DNA from: Leucobacter sp. L43
GTDB lineage: Bacteria > Actinomycetota > Actinomycetes > Actinomycetales > Microbacteriaceae
Reading direction: 5' to 3'
DNA length: 64,000 nt
Assembly (NCBI RefSeq): GCF_016597785.1
Contig: NZ_JAENJG010000003.1
Coordinates: forward strand, 372,001-436,000
Positions 52,533-63,000 of this stretch are shown piece by piece. The translations under genes and the position numbers were made by a program. The notes under the pieces were generated by a model. That model was given only the letters and a program-made list of their open reading frames with translations, was not told the origin of the DNA and searched no databases. Position 1 is the first letter of the stretch. Every line of letters begins with the position of its first letter.

Positions 52533-55111
52533 GGCGGCGACTGGGCGCACTCGCTGCGCGACTCCCGAAGCGCCGCATCGGCATCGCCCTGCTCGGAGTG
52601 CTCGTCTGCGGCGCGATCGTCGCCGCCCTTCTGGGATCGCCGGTCGCAGCCGTAGCGCTCGGCGCCGCGGCCGTGTGCGTCGGCGTCGCTGCGGGAGTAT
52701 GGATCTGGCGTCGAAGGCGCGCACGTGTGCGCGAAGCACAGCGCGAACTGGCTGCCTCTCTCGCACCGCGCACGCGCATCGGCGCGCTCGACCGTTACGG
52801 GTATGCCGCGATCCTGCGCCGATCACCCTGGGTGCTGCTCCGACTCGGCGCACGCTACCGATCGAGCGCCGCCGTCGATCTCCTCGCCCGTCGGGCATCT
52901 CGGGGGCAGCTGGACTGGTCGGGTCTGCAGCGCGCATTGCTCGGCAAGCAACTCGGTCCGCTCCCCGACGGATGGTGGATCAAGGAGATCCTCGCTGGGG
53001 CGTACCTCGCGATGATGCTCGAGGATTCGCCTGAGCGCACCGACGCAGCGCGGGCGGCGACGCATCTCGCACTCGACTTGGGAGAAACGGACGCGTTCGG
53101 GGCACAGCCGCAGCTCTCCTGGGCATTCCAGGCCGCCGTCGCGACGCGGGATCGCGGCCTCGTCGAACGGCTCGCCGCATTCGAAGCCGTGTACCCGGAA
53201 GCGCTGTGGGCGGCCCGGCTCGACCTCGTCGCCGATCCGGGGAGCGCGGAGTGGCGCACCCGATTCGACGAGATCACGCAGCGGTCGGAAGTGGAGGCGT
53301 GGTGCTTCGACCCGCTGAAGGGGCAGACCCTGTTCGCCGGATTGCGCGCGCCTGAAGTCGCAGCATCGGTTGAGACGGGTCTCGGTTCTGTGACTGTCAT
53401 CGTGCCCACATTCAACCCCTCTGCCTCATACCTCCGAACGATCGAATCGTTGACGCGGCAGTCGTGGCGGGATCTGGAGATCGTGATCATCGACGACGCT
53501 TCGGAGCATGGTCGGGAGTACATCTCGCAGGCAGCAGCGTCGGACCCCCGCGTGCGAGTGATCCGGCGTGAAGCGAATGGAGGTGCCTACCGCGCGCGAA
53601 ACGCGGGGCTGCGCGCCGCGACAGGCGAGTTCGTCACGGTGGTCGATGCCGACGATCTCGCGCACCCCAGGCGTATCGAAGCCCAGCTCCGTCCGTTCCG
53701 GGATCGCCCCGAGGTCATTGCGACGCTCTCCCGAGCTGTGAGACTCACTGTTGATGGGAAGGCGACGCTGATCGGCTTCACCCCGGAGCGTATGAACACC
53801 TCGTCACTGCTCTTCCGGCGGCGAGAGGTCGTCGACCTGATCGGTTACTACGATGATGTGCGCAAGGCCGGGGACACGGAGTACATGGACCGCATGCGGG
53901 CGATGATGCCGGAGCGGAGCATTGTCGAACTGCCGGCGCATCTGGGTCTCACCCAGCTGACGCCGGGGTCGCTCTCGCGCGGGGACTTCAAGCCCGGCAA
54001 TTGGCACTCGGGCGACCGGGTGGCGTATCGGAAGCAGTTTCGAGGATGGCACGCGGATGCGGTGGCGCACGAACGATCGCTTCGGGTTGAGATCGACGGT
54101 GCGCCGGCCTTCGCCGCGCCCGCTCGCCTGCGCGGGACTCCCGCAGGCGGACCGCTGCGGCTCGCAGTGCTGCGGGACTGGGCGCCGGCCGTCGAGCGGT
54201 TCGACGACTGGGCGGGGGCGCTTCGACACCTGGCCGGAGCGATGTCCGGCCCCATCGGACTGGTGAACGGGGCACACCCCCGCCACTCGTCGCATCGGCA
54301 TGAATCGGTGCGGCACGAAACCTGGCAGCTGGTCGAAGACGGCGCCGCCGAGTGGGTCGCGTGGGCCGAGACCCGCCACGTGCACACGCTGGTGGTGACC
54401 GACCCCGAGTATCTGCTGCTGCTTCCAGATCGAACGGAGATCGGGCTCACGGTCGAGCGCCTCCTCGTCGTGGTCGAGCATCCGGTCAATCTCGAAGGGA
54501 GACGCGCGGCGTTCGTCGATCGCGCGCTGCTCACCGGTGCTGCGCATCGCGCCTTCGACGTGTCGCCGGAGTGGGTGGTCGGTGCTGGCCTCTCGGAGGC
54601 CGAGGTGCTGACCGTCGGGAATGAGGCGAACCGCGCGGTATTCGTACGCGCCGACCAGCACGGGGCCGGGGTGTCAACGGAGGCGTCCCGATCTGAGATG
54701 GTCACGATCGGCTTGGTCAACGCCGGACTGCCCGACATGCCGCGACTGCATGAGCGGTGGTTGGTCGAGCACCTCGGCGGGGCAGGGCGTCGTGTACTGC
54801 TCGAGGGAGCCGCTTCGCCTGCCGCCGAGGTCATCAGCCGGTCGACGATACTCGTGATCGACCCCTTCGACCGCCGCGCCGCGCTCCGGCACGACCTCGT
54901 CTGGCAGGCGTTCCGCGCGGGATCCGTCGTCGTCGCCCCCCAGCGTTATCGAGATGTCTACGGCGCCACGATACTGCCCGGCGGAACCGAAGAGATCCGG
55001 AGCACGCTGCAGCTCCTGATGGAGAGCCCGGGCGCTCTCGCCGGGCACCGGGAAGCGATCGGGCGAACGCTCGACGCGCATGATGCGAGAGCGCTTCTGC
55101 CGGTGCTCTGA
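52529..55111 (+). CDS. Membrane-anchored glycosyltransferase family 2
   Basis: 860 residues. Two membrane helices (about 14-30 and 33-56) begin the protein, then a basic stretch and a helical region to about residue 285. The GT2 domain is about 290-500: VTVIVPTFNPSASYLRTIES, IIDDASEHGREYI, GGAYRARNAGLRAATGEFVT, VVDADD and SLSRGDFKPGNWHSGDRVAYR. The C-terminal part (720-860) resembles half of a GT-B fold (VTIGLVNAGLPDMPRLHERW, then FRAGSVVVAPQRYRDVYG). The GT2 part is closely related to the 625-residue protein upstream. ATGA overlap with wecB; converges on the UDP-sugar dehydrogenase. Confidence 0.85.
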   Translation: MRRRLGALAARLPKRRIGIALLGVLVCGAIVAALLGSPVAAVALGAAAVCVGVAAGVWIWRRRRARVREAQRELAASLAPRTRIGALDRYGYAAILRRSPWVLLRLGARYRSSAAVDLLARRASRGQLDWSGLQRALLGKQLGPLPDGWWIKEILAGAYLAMMLEDSPERTDAARAATHLALDLGETDAFGAQPQLSWAFQAAVATRDRGLVERLAAFEAVYPEALWAARLDLVADPGSAEWRTRFDEITQRSEVEAWCFDPLKGQTLFAGLRAPEVAASVETGLGSVTVIVPTFNPSASYLRTIESLTRQSWRDLEIVIIDDASEHGREYISQAAASDPRVRVIRREANGGAYRARNAGLRAATGEFVTVVDADDLAHPRRIEAQLRPFRDRPEVIATLSRAVRLTVDGKATLIGFTPERMNTSSLLFRRREVVDLIGYYDDVRKAGDTEYMDRMRAMMPERSIVELPAHLGLTQLTPGSLSRGDFKPGNWHSGDRVAYRKQFRGWHADAVAHERSLRVEIDGAPAFAAPARLRGTPAGGPLRLAVLRDWAPAVERFDDWAGALRHLAGAMSGPIGLVNGAHPRHSSHRHESVRHETWQLVEDGAAEWVAWAETRHVHTLVVTDPEYLLLLPDRTEIGLTVERLLVVVEHPVNLEGRRAAFVDRALLTGAAHRAFDVSPEWVVGAGLSEAEVLTVGNEANRAVFVRADQHGAGVSTEASRSEMVTIGLVNAGLPDMPRLHERWLVEHLGGAGRRVLLEGAASPAAEVISRSTILVIDPFDRRAALRHDLVWQAFRAGSVVVAPQRYRDVYGATILPGGTEEIRSTLQLLMESPGALAGHREAIGRTLDAHDARALLPVL

Positions 55112-55125
55112 ATGATGCGGCTGAG

Positions 55126-56397
55126 CTAGAGGCGGTGAATGTTGGCGCCCCGCAGGCTGTTGCGGGTGTCGAACACGGGAAGCCCCGTGTCCACGAGCAG
55201 CCGAAGGTCGATGTCGGAGTGATCGGTCACCACGATCGCCATGTCCGCTCCCGCGATGGTCTCCGCCGTGAGATCGACGCGCGTAGCGTCGGCGGGCCAG
55301 CGGTGCGCCTCGACGTGGCTGTCGACGCCGAGCACCTCGGCGCCGTAGCTCTTCAGCAGTTCGATCACGCGGAGCGCGGGCGATTCACGCGAGTCACCCG
55401 AGTCCTTCTTGTACGCGACTCCGATCAGTAGCACCTTCGATCCTCGAAGCGCTTTGCCGTGATCGTTCAAGATGTGCATCGCGCGCTGCACGACGTGGTC
55501 GGGCATGTGCTCATTGACATCATTCGCCAGTTCGACGAAGCGGAAGTTGCGCCCGAGTTCGGTCCGCACTTTCCACGAGAGGTAGCTCGGGTCGATCGGC
55601 AGGCAGTGACCGCCCACTCCCGGGCCGGGGGTGAACTTCATGTACCCGAAGGGTTTCGTCGAGGCGGCGTCGATCGACTCCCACACGTTGACGCCGAGTT
55701 CGTGCGCGAATACGGCGAGCTCATTGACGAGCGCGATGTTGACGTGACGGAAGGTGTTCTCGAGCAGTTTGGCCATCTCGGCCTCGCGCGGTGAGCTCAC
55801 CGCCACGGTGCGATCGACGAGAGTGGAGAAGAGCCCGTCCACTTTGTCGAGAGACCGGTCGTCGATCCCCGAAACGATCTTCGGGGTCGTTCGGAAGGTG
55901 AACTTCTGGTTTCCCGGGTCAATGCGCTCCGGGCTGTATCCGACATGGAAGTCCTGCCCGGCGCGCAAGCCCGAACCCTGTTCGAGGATCGGCACGAGCA
56001 ACTCCTGCGTGGTTCCTGGATACGTTGTGGATTCGAGCACGACCGTCGCGCCCGGCGTGATGTGCTCGGCCAGCGATGCGCCGGAGCTCTCGATGAAGCT
56101 GAGATCCGGCATCGAGTCCTTCAACGGTGTCGGCACCGTCACCACAGCGAAGTCGAACCCGACGGCCTCCGCGTAATCGGTGGTCGCACGGTACCGGCCG
56201 GTCTGGCCGGCGGCTGCCAGCGACGCGTCGGAGATGTCTTCGACGTAGGATTCGCCACGGTTCAACGCATCGATACGACGCTGATCGAAATCGATGCCGA
56301 CGACGTCGTACCCGGCCTCCACCGCGCGAACGGAGAGGGGCAGGCCGACGTAGCCCTGGCCGATGACGACGAGTTTGGGTGCCTGAGAGTTGCTCAC
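55126..56397 (-). CDS. Nucleotide-sugar 6-dehydrogenase (UDP-ManNAc/UDP-GlcNAc type)
   Basis: NAD-dependent four-electron oxidation of a UDP-N-acetylhexosamine to the uronic acid. 423 residues, GTG start. Motifs: LVVIGQGYVGLPLSVRAVEAG for NAD, VTVPTPLKDSMPDL, ESTTYPGTT, the catalytic Cys265 in GVGGHCLPIDPSYL, and VLLIGVAYKKDSGDSRESPA in the C-terminal domain. These fit the WecC/WbpA/TviB group. wecB next door makes UDP-ManNAc the favoured substrate, but UDP-GlcNAc is possible. TAGGCT (56405-56410) with seven bases to the GTG suggests a near-leaderless mRNA. Confidence 0.92.
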   Translation of the reverse strand: MSNSQAPKLVVIGQGYVGLPLSVRAVEAGYDVVGIDFDQRRIDALNRGESYVEDISDASLAAAGQTGRYRATTDYAEAVGFDFAVVTVPTPLKDSMPDLSFIESSGASLAEHITPGATVVLESTTYPGTTQELLVPILEQGSGLRAGQDFHVGYSPERIDPGNQKFTFRTTPKIVSGIDDRSLDKVDGLFSTLVDRTVAVSSPREAEMAKLLENTFRHVNIALVNELAVFAHELGVNVWESIDAASTKPFGYMKFTPGPGVGGHCLPIDPSYLSWKVRTELGRNFRFVELANDVNEHMPDHVVQRAMHILNDHGKALRGSKVLLIGVAYKKDSGDSRESPALRVIELLKSYGAEVLGVDSHVEAHRWPADATRVDLTAETIAGADMAIVVTDHSDIDLRLLVDTGLPVFDTRNSLRGANIHRL

Positions 56398-56404
56398 TCG
56401 CGTC

Positions 56405-56410
56405 AGCCTA
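56405..56410 (-). promoter_or_regulatory. Near-leaderless -10 box of the dehydrogenase gene
   Basis: TAGGCT on the minus strand, seven bases, then GTG at 56397. Confidence 0.5.
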
Positions 56411-56506
56411 GGTATGCCACAAAAACGACCGATGAACGGAAGATAGACGTTTGTTGCCCCTTGCTAGATTGAACTCGAGCGATAGGTGGAAGCGAGAGGA
56501 GGCGCG

Positions 56507-58483
56507 GTGACGACTGCAGCGCCACGGGCGTATTCGAACTTCGACGACAGCTCTGAGAACGCCCGCCGACCGCACACGTCGCTCGTCGTGGCCTGCTACC
56601 GCGTCGAGCAGTACCTGCCTGAATTTCTCGCATCGCTCGACGAGCAGGCCGTGGATCATGGCGGCTACGAGCTCATATTCGTGATCGACGGCTGCCCCGA
56701 GCGGTCGGAAGACGTCGTGCGATCGTGGTCGGTCGTCACCGACTTCGCGGTGCGCATCATCGTCCAGGAGAACGGCGGGGTGGCATCCGCCAGGAACACG
56801 GGACTTGATCACGCGCGCGGAACCTGGGTGTCGTCGCCGGACCCCGACGACCGGCTGTCCCGGCACTACCTCGCGTCGATCGAGGCGGCTCGGGCCGCCC
56901 ACCCGGATGCCCGCATGTTCGTCGGCCGCATTCGTCTGCTCGATCCGGCTGGAGCGTCGGTTCGGCATCCGCTCGATGGGAAGTACCGCAGCGATGGAGT
57001 GCGTCTCGTCGATCTCGAGGACGATCCCGAAGATATCCACACGCTCGGCGGCGTCGTCTTCTTCGACCGGCGAAGGATCACCGAGCTGGGTCTGAGGATG
57101 CACGAAGGTCTTCCCACGGCCTCCGACGCCGATTTCATCATGCGGTACCTGCTCGCGACCGGAGCGCAGTACGTGCTCGTCCCGGGCGCCGAGTACTTCT
57201 ACCAACGCCGCGCCGACGACTCGTCGATCGTGAAGACGCAGGAGCGCAATATCGAGCGCTTTCGCATCGTGTTCGGTGTCACGCATCGGGCGCTGCTCGA
57301 AGCCGCAGGGCCCGACTGCCCCAGGTGGCTCGCCAATACGCTGCTCTATTTCACGTCGTATCTGTTCCGCCGGAATCTGCAACGCGATTCTCCGGTGTAC
57401 GACACGGATCGGACCGTGCTCCGTGAGATCGCTGCCGCGCTCCGGGCGAACCTCGGCAGAATCGGGGCGGCGCACATCGAGCGCTTCAGCCTCGTCGCGA
57501 TCCCCACCGAGATTCGGATGGCTTGGCTCGCCGCGGCGCTCGAAGGCGAACGGCCGCTCGGAGATCATCGTATGCGTACGCCAGTGCAGCTGCTCTTCGC
57601 GAGCAGAAGCACGCTCCGCGTCGCCCTGTACGCTCCGTCGGGAGACAGCACGAGCACGTATGACGTGCACGGCGGCGAGCTCATCGACTGCAAGGTTCGC
57701 GGCGTCGAGTTTCTCGGTGAGTACTGGGTGGACCAGCATGTGCTGCTGGTGCGTTCGCACCGGCCCGATGAGGTGCGGGTCTCGGCATTCTCCGACGCCG
57801 GACTGATGTTCGCGGGAGAACCAGTCGGTGAGGAGGAGATACGCCAGCGTCTCGATCTCGTCCCGGCCGGCGGGGGAGTGACCCGGCAGCATCAACCGTC
57901 GCCCGTCTCGCCGGTCCGCCACGCGGGTCGACGCCTGCAGCGCCTGCTCCGCCGGACGAGTTATTCGGTTCCGCTTCGCGTGAGCCGTCTGCTCGGCAGT
58001 GGCGTACGGCTGGACGGAGTGTGCGTCGTCGACCTTCGCGGACCGTGCGACGAGGCGCGCGTGCGCGAGATCGCGCATCGGATCCGTGCTTCCGCCACCG
58101 CTCCAACCTGGAGTGTCGGCGAACCGGTGCGCCATCCGCTTCGGCGCTTGCACGGCCTTGTGCGGCACCGTGTCGGCAGGGGCAGCCGCGAGCACTTCGT
58201 ACTGATGAAGCACGCCGACGCGTACGTGAGTGATCGGCTCGAGGTCGTCACCCGCGTCCCGTTCCCCGACGATCTGCTCGAGGCGAACTGGCGGTCGGTC
58301 TACGTAGCGGAGACGATCGAGGATCGGGACTACCGCGTGCTGAACCCGGCCCGAATCGATCACGTCGTGGTCGCATCAGTCGGTGCTCAGCGGCTGCTTA
58401 TCGCGCATGGCGGGGACTACCGCTTCGCCCGAAGCGAGGTATCCGCGCTCACCGCACCAGGTTCATCTCCCGGCGAATCGTAG
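56507..58483 (+). CDS. GT2 protein with degenerate, truncated TagF-like half
   Basis: 658 residues from GTG 56507, with GAGAGGAGG just upstream; an in-frame GTG 21 bases earlier is an alternative. Residues about 20-330 are an intact GT2 domain (SLVVACYRVEQYLPEFLAS, ENGGVASARNTGLDHARG, SPDPDD). The rest aligns with the first part of the TagF region of the 881-residue protein at 40,374 (HFVLMKHADAYVSDRL against HFSLMKHARVLASSML; ARIDHVVVASV against KKIDHIVTSTV). Where that protein has FLQHGVTHNS, this one has YVAETIEDRD, so the catalytic His-Gly is gone, and the second Rossmann half is missing. It should keep only the GT2 activity. Confidence 0.82.
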   Translation: MTTAAPRAYSNFDDSSENARRPHTSLVVACYRVEQYLPEFLASLDEQAVDHGGYELIFVIDGCPERSEDVVRSWSVVTDFAVRIIVQENGGVASARNTGLDHARGTWVSSPDPDDRLSRHYLASIEAARAAHPDARMFVGRIRLLDPAGASVRHPLDGKYRSDGVRLVDLEDDPEDIHTLGGVVFFDRRRITELGLRMHEGLPTASDADFIMRYLLATGAQYVLVPGAEYFYQRRADDSSIVKTQERNIERFRIVFGVTHRALLEAAGPDCPRWLANTLLYFTSYLFRRNLQRDSPVYDTDRTVLREIAAALRANLGRIGAAHIERFSLVAIPTEIRMAWLAAALEGERPLGDHRMRTPVQLLFASRSTLRVALYAPSGDSTSTYDVHGGELIDCKVRGVEFLGEYWVDQHVLLVRSHRPDEVRVSAFSDAGLMFAGEPVGEEEIRQRLDLVPAGGGVTRQHQPSPVSPVRHAGRRLQRLLRRTSYSVPLRVSRLLGSGVRLDGVCVVDLRGPCDEARVREIAHRIRASATAPTWSVGEPVRHPLRRLHGLVRHRVGRGSREHFVLMKHADAYVSDRLEVVTRVPFPDDLLEANWRSVYVAETIEDRDYRVLNPARIDHVVVASVGAQRLLIAHGGDYRFARSEVSALTAPGSSPGES

Positions 58484-58509
58484 TTCTCTCCCCGTTCACA
58501 TCGTCTCGT

Positions 58510-58515
58510 TAGGCT
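58510..58515 (+). promoter_or_regulatory. Probable -10 box of the free-standing pyruvyl transferase
   Basis: TAGGCT with a predicted transcription start near 58522, giving an ordinary leader of about 33 bases with a GGGAGGG ribosome-binding site before ATG 58555. Confidence 0.45.
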
Positions 58516-58554
58516 GCGAAGGTCGCATGCATACAGGTCGAACATGGGAGGGTC

Positions 58555-60072
58555 ATGCAGGTCGTCGTCGTCGGTGATCTCGCCTGGGAAGGCCGCTATC
58601 ACCTCGGTGACGAAGCCATGTCAGAGGTCGTGCTCGATCAGCTGCGCGCTCGCGGTGACACGGTGACCTGTATCGCCGGGGACCCGGAGATCACGCAGCG
58701 CTTCTACGGCGTCGCCGCGGTCCCGCGACTCGGGTTCCGGGGGCTGTCGCGGACGGAACAGGAACGACTGCTCGACGACCTCGTGTCGGCGGCGGCCGGC
58801 CGAGCGGCCGATCCGTGCGGAACGCGCCGCACGCTCGACGCCTTGCGCGCGGCCGACGCCGTCGTGATCGCGGGCGGCGGCAATCTCAACTCGATCGGCA
58901 TCCACCATGTCTTCGAGCGGGTCGCCGTGAAACGCATTGCCGAGCAGCTCGGTGTTCCGCTCTATGTGACGAGCCAGACCGTCGGCCCCCACCTGCGGGA
59001 CGCCGAGCGTGCTCTCGTCGCCGAGATCGCCCGCTACGCTCGGGTCTTCGGGGTGAGGGAACGCAGCTCGGCCGCGCTCATGCGCGGGCTCTGCGGCACC
59101 GACGCCCGCATCATCCAAACGCTCGACGACGCTCTTCTCCTCGAACCCGGCCCCGTGTCCGTCGATCTGCCCACAGCCGGCCGATACGCGGTGGCGAGCT
59201 TCACGTTCCACGCGAAGACCACCGCGCTGCACGCCGACGATTACTATCGCGAACTCGCGGCGATCCTCGATCAGCTCTCGGCGCAACTGGACGTCGATGT
59301 GCTGCTGCTGCCGCACATGAGCACGTTCGAAGTGTCGAACGCACTCGGCGTCGAAGACGATGTGTACGGGCACACCCGCATCGTCGACTTCTCGCGTTCC
59401 GGGCGTCTCCGTGCCGTACCGTTGCTGCCTGCGCGAGCGCTCCTGTCCGTCACGGCGAACGCCGAGTTCTCGGTATCGACGCGGTATCACCCGCTCATCT
59501 TCGGCGCGGCGCTCGGAGTGCCGGCGCTCGGCATCGTCACCAGCTACTATTCGGCGATCCGTATGCGCGGCGCGCTCGCGAATGTCGGGATGGAAGACTT
59601 CGCGATCCCGTTCGAGCACTGGAGATCCAGTTTCGCACCGGATCTGATCGAGGCGCTGCGCACCCGGCTCCCCGAGTTCCGCGAGCACTTGCGCGCGGCT
59701 GGAACGGCAGGTCGCGAGCACCAGCAGCGGTGGTGGGACGAGTTGAGTGCGAGCATGCACGAAGGGCGTTCCGTCGCGTATGCCGATGTCGCTGCCCCGA
59801 CTCCCGTGCACTGGGGCGACTCGCGAATGCAGGAGTCGCTGGCCCTGGCGCGCGGGGCTCAGGAGTTGACCCACCTGGATCGGCTGAACGCCCTGATGGA
59901 TGATGAGCAGCAGCGTCAGCACAATTGCGACACCGATTTCCGGCTGGAGCGGCTCGAAGAGGAGCTCGCGCATCTGCGTCGCACCGTCGCCGAGGTGCGG
60001 CATCGGCAGCGGCCGCCCGGCGCGGGATTGCGGGATGCAGTGCGTCGGAAGATCGCGAGCGGGAGAACCTGA
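58555..60072 (+). CDS. Polysaccharide pyruvyl transferase family protein
   Basis: 505 residues, strong GGGAGGG site. It matches the C-terminal two thirds of the GT2-pyruvyl fusion at 43,231 over its whole length: VVVVGDLAWEGRYHLGDEAM, VVIAGGGNLNSIGIHHVFERV, PLYVTSQTVGPHLRDAERAL, STRYHPLIFGAALGVPALGIVTS and FAIPFEHW. The C-terminus carries a charged coiled coil (RLERLEEELAHLRRTVAEVRH). Likely transfers a pyruvate ketal from phosphoenolpyruvate to a sugar of the wall polymer. It follows the degenerate GT2-TagF gene, mirroring the order at 40,374-46,365, and converges on the TPR-TagF-GT4 gene with one base between stops. Confidence 0.88.
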   Translation: MQVVVVGDLAWEGRYHLGDEAMSEVVLDQLRARGDTVTCIAGDPEITQRFYGVAAVPRLGFRGLSRTEQERLLDDLVSAAAGRAADPCGTRRTLDALRAADAVVIAGGGNLNSIGIHHVFERVAVKRIAEQLGVPLYVTSQTVGPHLRDAERALVAEIARYARVFGVRERSSAALMRGLCGTDARIIQTLDDALLLEPGPVSVDLPTAGRYAVASFTFHAKTTALHADDYYRELAAILDQLSAQLDVDVLLLPHMSTFEVSNALGVEDDVYGHTRIVDFSRSGRLRAVPLLPARALLSVTANAEFSVSTRYHPLIFGAALGVPALGIVTSYYSAIRMRGALANVGMEDFAIPFEHWRSSFAPDLIEALRTRLPEFREHLRAAGTAGREHQQRWWDELSASMHEGRSVAYADVAAPTPVHWGDSRMQESLALARGAQELTHLDRLNALMDDEQQRQHNCDTDFRLERLEEELAHLRRTVAEVRHRQRPPGAGLRDAVRRKIASGRT

Positions 60073-60073
60073 A

Positions 60074-63000
60074 CTAGGGGTGCGCCGGGCGCGCCGAGCC
60101 GCAGTCGAGCGCACCCGGGTCGATGGCTTCGATGAACATGCGCAATGAGTGCCGTGTGAAGGACTCGGCATCGAACTCGCGCGACCCGTTCAATCGGCCG
60201 TCGGCGACGCGATGCAGCGCATCGATGAGCCCCTCGCGCGAGATCGGTACGAGCGGCCCGAATGCGCCGTCGTGGAGCGCCGACCGTGACCCCGGAGTGT
60301 CGGTCGCCACGACGGGGGTGCCGACCGTGAGCGCTTCGAGCAGCACGAGCGGTTGTCCCTCGTGCAGCGATGGGAGCACGAGGGCGCCCGCGGCCTGCAG
60401 ATGCGCTTGAGGGTTCGGCACGAGTCCCCGCATGCGAACGAGATCGTCGATACCGAGTCGGGTGACGAGCTCCTGCAGCTCGAGGCGCAGCGGGCCGTCT
60501 CCGAGGCAGGTGAGCTTCACCGGGCGGCTGAGCCGGTCGCGGCTCTCGGCGAGCGCGTGGAACAGCTCCGCGTGGTTCTTCTCGTGCGAGAGTCGCGCGA
60601 TGACGCAGGCGTGCGCGCCCTCCGTGCCGTACCAGGCCACATCCTCGGCGTCGAGGGGAATCTGCGCCAACTGACGGATCTCGTCCACGTTGATGGTGTT
60701 CTCGATGGTGATGTGCTTTTCGACGGGCACCCCGAGGTGTTCGTGCATGGTGCGGGAGTTGTAGTCGCGCACACCGTCGCTCACCGAGGCGTAGAAGTCC
60801 ATCTCGTCCATGGAGAGCAGCCCCGGACGCAGACGCGGGTACTTGTTCTCGACTTCCTTCCACATCTCGTTGTGGAAGATGATGCCGCGTCGGCCTCCGT
60901 CCACGCGCACGCCGTAACCGATCAGAGCGATGTTCTTCGCGTCGTACGCGCTGAACTCGACCGCGGCGTGGAACGCCGTGGCGCCGAAGAGACGGCGCGC
61001 TTCGCGTTGCTGGCTCGCGCGGACGAAGCGCTTGACGAGCGGGTAGTCGACGTATCGGCGCGTGGAGAAGAACTGCAGCGCCTCGCGTTCCATGCGGGTG
61101 CCCGCGAAGAGGGAGACCATCGGGAGCACTTTCGCGTAGGCCCGCACATCGGCGAGCGTCTCTGACTCTGCGCCTTCGAGCGCGTTGCGGTTCGGAATGA
61201 GGTAGGGGGTGTACTCCGAGGATTCGAGGGCCGCGATCAGGCTGCGTACCGAACGGGTGATGCCATTGGGTGGGAGACCGCCCGTCGAGATGAGTACGGA
61301 ACGATGACGTTGAGCGCGTTCGGGGGCCTCTGGCCGGGGCTCGCCGAACAGGAGTTCGACCGCGCGGCGTGCGGATGTTCCCGTCTCAGGCGAGCTGAAA
61401 CGCTCCGTCTGCGCGGCGTACGAGGCCGTAAAGGCTGCTGGATCACGGACGGCGCGCTGGAGCTCAGCGCGCGCCTCGGCCGTCGAGCGAGCGTTCGCCC
61501 CTGGCACGTCATCGGCTGAGAAGTACAGGCCGCGCTCGGCGGTGTAGGCCTCGATGTCATCGGTGAGCGTGACCACGGGAACTCCCACCGCAGCCGCATC
61601 GAAGAGCACGCTCGAGAAGTCCGTGACGACGGCGTCTACAGCGCCGATGAGCTCGTTCGTGTCGATTTGCGCCGGAACGAAGGCGAAATTACCCGGCGGT
61701 GTCGTGCGGAAGGCGGAGCTGACGTAGTGATGCGCACGGACGGCGACTCGGAAGCCGGGCGCTGCGAGGCCGCGAGCCGTCTCGATGACCGACTGCACCT
61801 CGGCGTCGCGTTCGGCGAAGGTGCCCTTCCAGGTCGGCATGTAGACCACGAGGTGCTCGCCATCGCGCGCGCCCAATTCGGTGCGGATCGCGTGGCGCGA
61901 CTCCTCGGGAAGGTTCACCGAGAGATCGTTGCGGGGATACCCCGAGCGCACGAAGACCTGGGGAACGAGCTCGTCGACGTCGTGGCCGCGTGAGAGCACG
62001 TCGAGCGTATGCTGGTCGGGTCCGAGCACGAAGTCCGCGTGCAAGAAGTTGCGGGCGATGTTCCCATAGGCGAAGGGTTCAGACCGGTTGTCGCGCCCCA
62101 TCGTCTTCCACGGCACGCCGTGCCAGGTGTTGAGGTAGCGCTGCCCATCACGCTTCGTGAAGTTGTATTCGAGCGTCGAGTTGTTGATGACCGCACCGGC
62201 GCTCGCGAGGTATCGGAAGTGGCCAGAAGAGCCCTTGCGCACGAACACGACGTTCGGCCGGTCCCGCAGAGCCGGGTGGACTACCGCATCGGACTCGATG
62301 CTCCACACGTGGAGCAGATCGGCGTGATCGGGGTCGGTGAGAAGTTCGAGGCAGATCGCGAGCGGATTGCACGAGGTGGATCCGCCCAGCGAGGACTCGT
62401 ACAGCACGGTGCGCCGTTGCAGCGGTTCCGTTTCCGTGCACTCGTGGTAGTACATGTTGCGCGACGAGCCGAGATCGCTCCACTGGGGCAGTGTCAATTG
62501 GATCGACGGGAGGCGCTTGTACTGCGCGGTGCAGATCGCGGTCCAGGCGCGATCCCATTCCTCGCTCACTGCGCACTGCGCCGCGAGACGCATGAGCGCC
62601 TGCCAGCGGAGCTTGCGACTGCTCGCGCGCGCCGCGATCTGCTCGAGGTGCTCTACACGCAGCGGGAGCACGAGGCGCCGGTTGTACTGGTTGACGAGCT
62701 CGGCGAGCTGCGGGTCGACCTCGCGAGCGAGGCCGTCGGTGGGAAGATCGTCAGCGAGTTCCAGGTCCTCGAGATAGCTGGTCACCGCGGCTTTCGCGTG
62801 GTCGCGCTCGGCGAGGAGGCTCGCAAGACGGAAGCGGTGCAGTAGAGACCGCTGTTTCGGGCGAGCGCTCAGATAGGCGACGATCGCCTCTTCCGGTCGG
62901 TCGAGCAGTTCGAGGAGCTGCCCGAGGTGCGACTTCATGGCCCGCGGGCAGTCGTCTCGCAGCATGGCGATCTGCGCGTGAGCGATCCCGGTATCGAGTT

